Shown here: positions 54,801-59,968 of the stretch, one piece after another
Layout of the letters: the number at the start of each line of letters is the position of its first letter
Numbering within the stretch: the first letter of the stretch is position 1
DNA from: Thamnocephalis sphaerospora
Taxonomy: Eukaryota; Zoopagomycota; Zoopagomycetes; Zoopagales; Sigmoideomycetaceae
Direction of reading: 5' to 3'
DNA: 59,968 nucleotides
Assembly (NCBI GenBank): GCA_003614735.1
Contig: KZ992444.1
Location: forward strand, 1 to 59,968
Program-made: the position numbers and the translations under genes
Notes under the pieces: model-generated
Seen by the model: only the letters and a program-made list of their open reading frames with translations
What the model was told of the DNA's origin: nothing
Databases searched by the model: none

Positions 54801-55443
54801 CTTGGACTGTCTGAACGTCCCCCGATCCGGACAATACGTGGCCGAGCATGTCACCGCCGGCCGTCGAAAGTGACGGCGCGCCGGTACAGCCAACACGCGA
54901 GCTGAGTAGCGTCACTTCCTCGGCAAGCTATTGCCCACACTCTGGTCAGCAGCTGTCGATTTACAGCTCAGTATCATGCACGCACGCCTAGAATACGCTA
55001 CCTGATGCCAAAAGGCGTCCACATGGCCAGCCAGAGACCGAGAAAGATCTTGAGACGTCTCCAGCTGCTGGACACGCTGCTCAAGCCGCCCAGCGCTTCG
55101 CTTATACTCTTGCATTTGCCGCCAAATCGCCTCTTTCTGAAACTGCAGCAGCTTCTCCTGTATGCGACGAGCCGTCGCAAGTGTGTGAGCCGCACATGTA
55201 CAAAGACAGCCTGCAATTCGCGCTTACCGTGGCCGTACGCTCCTGACCATCGGCGCTAAGTGACCCGCCGGCACTGGCGTTTCCATGCTCGGCCGTCATG
55301 TCGACATCGGCAACGCTGTTGGCGCCCACATTCCGCACAAACGTTGCCTGCTTCTTGGACGGCGGCGCGATTCCCGATGTCCCGCCGTCAGGCGAGATCA
55401 TTTCCTCGCACGAGTCTTTCAGATTTCGCTTGCGATCGTCCAT
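51829..55443 (-). CDS. BRE1: E3 ubiquitin ligase BRE1 (histone H2B)
   Basis: About fifteen exons, start at 55443. With Rad6 it attaches ubiquitin to histone H2B in transcribed chromatin. The N-terminus is MDDRKRNLKDSCEE followed by a low-complexity stretch, then nearly continuous coiled coil (EKLLQFQKEAIWRQMQEYKR, LRITKEQLREAEEQSENLRE, LGHLEALQRLADSRLAELNE, YNAAVTTGDPIQHLGHELDA and others). The C-terminus is a C3HC4 RING, about the last 65 residues: LLKCGSCNIRFKSHVLSRC, MHVFCKECIDSRVETRQRKC, PICGEAFGINDIRQVYL; all eight zinc ligands are there. The order coiled coil then terminal RING with the end AFGxxDIRxVYL is diagnostic for BRE1/RNF20-40. It converges on NAP1, whose cargo is H2A-H2B. Confidence 0.96.
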
Positions 55444-56291
55444 GCGCGCTGCGGTGCCACTTGTCCTGTTGTCTGCAGCGCGATGCAAACAAGGTGGAGA
55501 AACACGATTCGCATCAGCAGCAATACACCGCAGATCGGACGTGCGCCGCAGGCACAGCAGACTAGGTGCAGCGATCGCCGCCTGCGAGTCGCTTACCTGG
55601 CGGCTAGGCGACGACTAGGTGGGGTTGAAGCGCACGCTGGCAGATCCGGCGATGATTGTCCCTGGTGATAAAAGAACGACTGCTGGGTGCTATGAATGCC
55701 GTCTAGATGCCGGGTGGTCGGATACTAGGCTGGCAGAGAGGATCGCGGCGTGTATATGCTAGCAGCGCTCGTGGCAGCGTCTTCGACCGTGCACAGCCTG
55801 GGTGGAGGAGCAAACGAGCGGAGAAGGAGGCGCGTGTGGAAGGCTCGTTGGTATGAGGCGAGGGTAATACTTGCACCAGCAGCAGCAACAGCACCGTCGG
55901 CCGTCCTCTCCAGCCGCTTGGCGATACCTATCTCGCTCTAACGGCCAGCCGACCGACCAGTCGACCGCTAGGCTAGTATCACCGACCGCTGCTCGGCGCT
56001 CTAGCCTACTTGTCTGCGCTACGTCGCCTGGTACGCCGCACCACGCCACCGTGTACCCGACTGACTAGTTTGTCGCAAGGTGTGGTGAGAACTGATTGAT
56101 CGGTCAAGCTGTGCTCTATTTCTTTTTGTCCATCTTTGACGACAATCCGCTGCTCCACCCTCCACGCTGACGGACCACCATTGCTAGTCCGGCTCAATCC
56201 CGCAAACACTCTGTCGTAGTGGCATACGCACACGTGTGTCCGCCTAGTCCGCATCAACGCACACACACACAGCAGCAGCAGCAGTAGCAGC
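55444..56291. promoter_or_regulatory. Upstream region shared by BRE1 and the Tom6-like gene
   Basis: Divergent starts 848 bases apart. The plus strand just before 56292 carries (CA)n and (CAG)n runs (56259-56291), probably in the 5' leader of the small gene. The minus frame 56006-57046 crosses the small gene and MDM33 and is a chance frame. Confidence 0.45.
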
Positions 56292-56474
56292 ATGTCTGGC
56301 CGCAAGCGTGTCACGCACTCGGGCAGTGAGGGCAACGCGCTCACTCGCTTCGTGAAGCGCGAGATCTGGCACCCCGAGAAGCGTGCCGGCAACGCCACCA
56401 TCCTGCTCGGTATCAGTGTGTTTGCCGCGTCCGTGGCATTCCTGCGCAAGTTTGGCGATCTTTTGGCCGTGTGA
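56292..56474 (+). CDS. Small tail-anchored protein, possibly Tom6-like
   Basis: A 60-residue single-exon gene. A basic, hydrophilic first half (MSGRKRVTHSGSEGNALTRF then VKREIWHPEKRAGN) leads to one C-terminal membrane helix (ATILLGISVFAASVAFLRKF) and the end GDLLAV. This layout and the helix pattern GxxVFAAxVAFLR...DLL resemble small outer-membrane translocase subunits of the Tom6 type, but the protein is too short to be sure; another tail-anchored mitochondrial or ER peptide is possible. It sits beside MDM33, another mitochondrial protein gene, on the same strand. The start follows a CAG-repeat leader. Confidence 0.6.
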   Translation: MSGRKRVTHSGSEGNALTRFVKREIWHPEKRAGNATILLGISVFAASVAFLRKFGDLLAV

Positions 56475-56835
56475 GCGTTCAGGCCCGCCTGCAAACGATC
56501 GGCATCGCAGTAACGTGTATATGCGATGATGCTAAAACGCGGTGCAGCAGCCGACTGGATCTGACCAAGCGTTCTTTTGGCGCTCAGTCGGTATGGTGTC
56601 GCCGTTTGCGATTCTGTGTACGCGTAAAAGCAAGCAAAGGCAATCGCTTGCACAGCACCGAATACAGCTGTTTCTACTCGGTCATTGCTGCTCCATGTAC
56701 CAGCCGTTAAGGGCGGATCTGTAGGCTGCTGAAAGTGGGACCGGTCGGAACGCGTCGTAGCACTCCACCCCTCTCTCTCTCTCTCTCTCTCTCTTTCCCT
56801 CCTCCTGTAATCTACCTGTTGCTGGACGCTCAGCA
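56475..56835. other. Intergenic with a (CT)n run upstream of MDM33
   Basis: A pure CT tract of about 26 bases lies at 56769-56794, some 42 bases before the MDM33 start, followed by more pyrimidines, as in fungal leaders. No gene seen. Confidence 0.55.
56769..56794 (+). repeat. (CT)n dinucleotide repeat
   Basis: About thirteen CT units just upstream of the MDM33 start codon, probably within its promoter or 5' leader. Confidence 0.9.
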
Positions 56836-58199
56836 ATGTGGCTGCTGCGTCGCGGTGCCCGCTGCACACGTGCATCGCAGCTGTCCCTGCATACTCGGAC
56901 TTTGCCTGTGCCATGGCGCAGTGCGTGTCGAGGCTGCACACCCTACGTGCCAGCCACTCTGTTTTCGACATTTCATTCGCGCTTGACAGCCAAGCCCGGC
57001 GATACTTCCGAGGCCACAAGCGCAGAGCCCAAGAGAGCGTCAGCATCGGTGAATACTTTGTCAGAGGAGTTCACGAGAAAGGATGCGTCGGCCAACGACT
57101 CGGAGGCGAGCAAGCAGCAGGACTTTCGGCTGCCTGCCGTGTTAAGCGAACCGCTTGATCGCATGCGCAATATGGTGCAGCAGGCAAGAAACAACGGCCA
57201 GGGCCAGATGCACTGGCCGGTGGATGCTCGTGCTGTCATCGAGCAAGTAGGCGCACGGCTCAATCAGATGACAGGCTACGATGAGATTGCGCAGTTAAAG
57301 ACAAAGGTCATTAATTCTGGTGAGCTACACACACACACACACATGGACATAATCTATCCACCTTGCTGATGTCTTTTGCGCAAACCATGCTACCGACAGA
57401 AAAGGCATTCTTGACTTCACGCGAGCGTTTGCGTGCCTGCAAGACAGCATACGATGATGCTGTTGGTGCGCGTGCAACTAGCCAGCGGGAAATCAACAAG
57501 CTGCTTCAGCATCAGCAAACATGGGACGACAAGGACGTGACGCGTTTTGCAGAACAGTTTCGCAAGGAGCAAATGGACGAGCAGGCAGAACGGTCCACCA
57601 AGGCCGAGTGTGCACAGGCTGAAGTGGAGGTGGAACATCGGTACAATCAGCTTGTGGATGCTATCCGTGCGCGCTATCACGAAGAGCAGCTTTGGAGCGA
57701 TAAGATTCGTGGCGCTTCCACCTACGGCACGCTTGCGCTGATGCTAATCAACGTACTGCTATTTATATCGGTCCAGACGATATTCGAACCGCGAAAGCGC
57801 GAAAAGCTGGGCCAGCATGTGGAGCGTCTGCTGAATGAGCGTTCCACGGCAGAGTCTGCCGAGCTGCGCGAGAGCATGTCGGTCATTCAGGCCGCGCTGG
57901 CTCAGCAGCAGCGGGAGTTTGAGCAGCTAAGCCACGGTATGGTCGCTTTGACGGGCGACCTGACCACAGTGCGTGAGCAGACGGCACCCTATGTTGAGCC
58001 GCTCTCGGAACTGAAGATGCCAGCCGTCGAAGTAGAGACACCGCTACCAGCCGTCGAGCTGCCGACAATGATTCATAAGACACCTCGCACTGCCACTTGG
58101 ATAGACAACGTGAAAACGTTCCCAAGCCCAAATCCATGGGTGGCTGCAGCGGAAGGCGCACTGGCCGGCTGTCTGATCACACTGTTCCTCTTCCGATAG
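56836..58199 (+). CDS. MDM33: Mitochondrial inner-membrane protein MDM33/SHE9
   Basis: Two exons (56836-57319, 57400-58199) give 427 residues. Yeast Mdm33 shapes the inner membrane and affects mitochondrial division and lipid balance. The first 50 residues form a presequence rich in Arg, Ser and Thr. A matrix coiled coil follows (VIEQVGARLNQMTGYDEIAQ, then EKAFLTSRERLRACKTAYDD and SQREINKLLQHQQTW), then a Glu/Lys helix and the first membrane span (YGTLALMLINVLLFISVQTI) after the conserved EEQLWSDKIRGASTYGT, a second coil, and a final span WVAAAEGALAGCLITLFLFR. The positions of coils and two spans match SHE9/MDM33. The intron starts in an (AC)n run (57326-57343). Confidence 0.93.
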
Positions 58200-58451
58200 G
58201 CGTCGCAGCAACGTAGACGTAGAGATTGGATAAAACACACTGTTATGCACTCTGTAATGCGTTTAGGGCACCATTTACTCGGAGAAAACTTGAAATATGG
58301 CGCTACAGGCGCTCTACCATGCTGTATCCAGTAGCCTCACGTTGTGCGCTCAAAATTAGGCAACGTTGACCAGCTGCACCTGTAGGTTTCAACGAATGCA
58401 TAGCAAGCGCGCGCATTAGCAACAGTCATTACGAGTGCGTATCAGCAGCTG

Positions 58452-59745
58452 TCAGCCTACATCAAACTGGAGCGTGGCGTTGGGCGGAATATCGGGCGGG
58501 GCACCGCGCGAGCCATAGCTGCAATAGCGCGCGTGTGAGCTGCGATACTGTACAAAAGGCGAGCATGCGCCAGCGGCCAAGACACTTACGCAAGCTTGGC
58601 CGGAATCGTCAGGCGGCGCTTGCCGTTGGTCAGCATGCCGTCAACACCAATGTCCCAGCCTAGTTGGCGCATTGTCAGCATTCAATACAGCACAAGCATC
58701 AGCTATGCGTAGGACGCGCACGCTCCCACATACCCTTGATGACCTGGCCGGCACCCAGGCGGAAGCGGAATGCCTTGCCCTTGGTGTTCTGGTCAAACAC
58801 CTTGCCATTCATCAGGCGGCCAATGTAACGCATCGACACCTGATCGCAAGCGGAATTAGCCCCGCATCTCGACACTAGACGTCGCACTCCGCCCAGCCAC
58901 GTACGTTCTTTCCCTTGACGGCCTTGGGGCCCTTGCCGACCTCAATGTCCTCAATGATCAGGCCATTGGGCAGCTCCTGGCGCTAATTACGCAAGATTGG
59001 TGACAAATGTTAGCAGCGCTTGCTTGCTACGCATGAAATAGCGTGCACGTACCGCGGGTGCGCTCTCCTTCTTCTCCTCCTTGGCCTTCTTCTCCTTCTT
59101 GGCCTTCTTGCTCTTCTCAACCGGCTCGGCCACGACCTTTTCGGCCTCAACCTCGGCAGCCTTGCGCTTTGCGTTCTCCTTGGCCTTCTTCTTTGGCGCC
59201 GGCTTCTCCTCCTCCTTCTTCTCCTCCTCTTCCTCTTCCTCGGACTCATCCTCGTCCATACCGCTGATCAGCTTCTTAAGCTCCTCCTTCTGCTCATCGG
59301 TCAGATCATCCAGATCCTCCTCGTCAAACTCCTCATCCTCCTCCTCCTCATCCTCGTCGCTGAACTCGTCAGTGCTTTCCGTGACGTAGTTTCCGGTAAG
59401 GTAGACGTCGTTCTTGCCGGTGGCATAGAAGCTGAGCTCCTCGCCAGTGGAGAAGACAAGGTCCAGCGGCTGCTGCTCCAGCTTGCCGGGGGTGAGGTTG
59501 CACAGCACAAACTGCTTACCGTCCACCTCCACAATCACCGAGCAGCGCTCCTCGCCAGTCACATTCTGGCCAAAGCTGGCCATAGCGACGCGGAAGGGAA
59601 CGTCAACTTCCTGCGCGTACTTGCGCTCCGCCTTCACGTGGAGACCTAATGTTTGCGTCAATCCATAGTGCCACGTTAGTCAACGTACGCATCAACGAGA
59701 GGCTCTTTTTCGCTACAACGCACCCCAGAAACCAAGCACGGACAT
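58452..59745 (-). CDS. FPR4: Nucleolar-type FKBP prolyl isomerase (Fpr3/Fpr4, FKBP46 class)
   Basis: Six exons (59745-59724, 59645-59053, 58982-58905, 58839-58734, 58659-58590, 58518-58452) give 311 residues. The N-terminus is a nucleoplasmin-like domain ([58 protein letters not shown]). A long acidic block ([20 protein letters not shown]) and a Lys/Glu-rich block follow. The C-terminal 105 residues are the FKBP domain: [77 protein letters not shown] and [15 protein letters not shown]. These proteins are histone chaperones with isomerase activity on histone prolines in the nucleolus. The first coding exon is 22 bases; its TGGG/GTCTCC joint rebuilds the family's FWGLHV start. Confidence 0.95.
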
Positions 59746-59968
59746 GATGGGCGGTGATGCAGCGCGTACTTCGTTGTCGACAAAAAACGTTGAAGGGTTG
59801 CGGCTAAGCAGTACGGCAGGAAAACGCACGCGGTGACAAGAAGAAAAAGAGTGGACAAAAGCGTGTCCTGGCAGTTTACAGTTCTCGCAGCACACTCGAC
59901 TCATTACCACGCGGCGTCACACCCATCAACACACGTCCACGACACTCCCTTAGCCACCAAGTTCCCGT
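59746..59968. other. FKBP upstream region, cut by the window edge
   Basis: Probable promoter and leader of the FKBP gene; no coding signal. Confidence 0.4.

Noticed and set aside
56006-57046. A 346-codon minus-strand frame
   Set aside because: It crosses two real plus-strand genes and low-complexity CT and CA repeats; no domain.
59020-59649. A Leu-rich 209-codon frame on the plus strand resembling a membrane protein
   Set aside because: Antisense of the acidic and Lys-rich blocks of the FKBP gene, which read as Leu/Ser runs on the other strand.

Overview
The window is nuclear DNA of a fungus. Nearly every gene is split by short introns of about 50-100 bases with GTAAGY/GTRNGY donors, a CTAAC/CTAAY branch site 8-20 bases from the acceptor, and YAG acceptors. 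ERG6 (sterol C24 methylation) and MDM33/SHE9 are fungal markers. MYSM1 and MMTAG2 homologues, which as far as I know are missing from the ascomycete and basidiomycete model species, and the very high intron density point to an early-diverging lineage (zoopagomycete or mucoromycete-like). That placement is inference. I rebuilt exons by hand. For PRP16, MYSM1, SEC61, ILS1, MCCC2, CTDSPL2, MMTAG2, mL45, NAP1, ERG6, MDM33, the FKBP, the pseudokinase and both 7TM genes, the summed exon lengths give an uninterrupted frame.

Layout. 1-5.7 kb is the least orderly part: a FAS1-domain secreted protein (-), a decayed LINE reverse-transcriptase fragment (+), a secreted or lumenal pseudokinase (-), and an SCP2 sterol-carrier domain with a one-base frameshift (-). 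6-9.3 kb holds two mitoribosomal large-subunit genes, mL45/Mba1-like (+) and bL32m (-), then the RS-tailed MMTAG2 homologue (+), which has an 11-base internal exon. 9.9-18.4 kb holds a CTDSPL2-type phosphatase (-) and the 21-exon spliceosomal helicase PRP16 (+). 19.6-20.6 kb is an orphan 7TM gene (+), whose paralogue lies at 44.2-45.2 kb (-). 21.2-24.8 kb is MYSM1 (+), a SANT-SWIRM-JAMM histone deubiquitinase. 25.1-34.4 kb carries SEC61 alpha (-), cytosolic isoleucyl-tRNA synthetase (-) and, divergent from the latter, MCCC2 (+). 34.7-41.7 kb is NSUN2/TRM4 (+) and SCYL1/CEX1 (-), both tRNA-related. 42.3-43.7 kb is ERG6 (+). 46.3-59.7 kb holds a TBC-domain RabGAP (-), NAP1 (+), BRE1 (-), a tiny Tom6-like tail-anchored protein (+), MDM33 (+) and a nucleolar-type FKBP (-).

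Most of this is ordinary housekeeping content with no operon-like logic. Several neighbours are divergent and share a promoter-sized gap (bL32m/MMTAG2, CTDSPL2/PRP16, ILS1/MCCC2, SCYL1/ERG6, TBC/NAP1, BRE1/Tom6-like). The best candidates for something undescribed are the paired 7TM genes with GPCR-like layout, the signal-peptide-bearing pseudokinase, and a gene architecture rich in GC-AG introns and very small exons.
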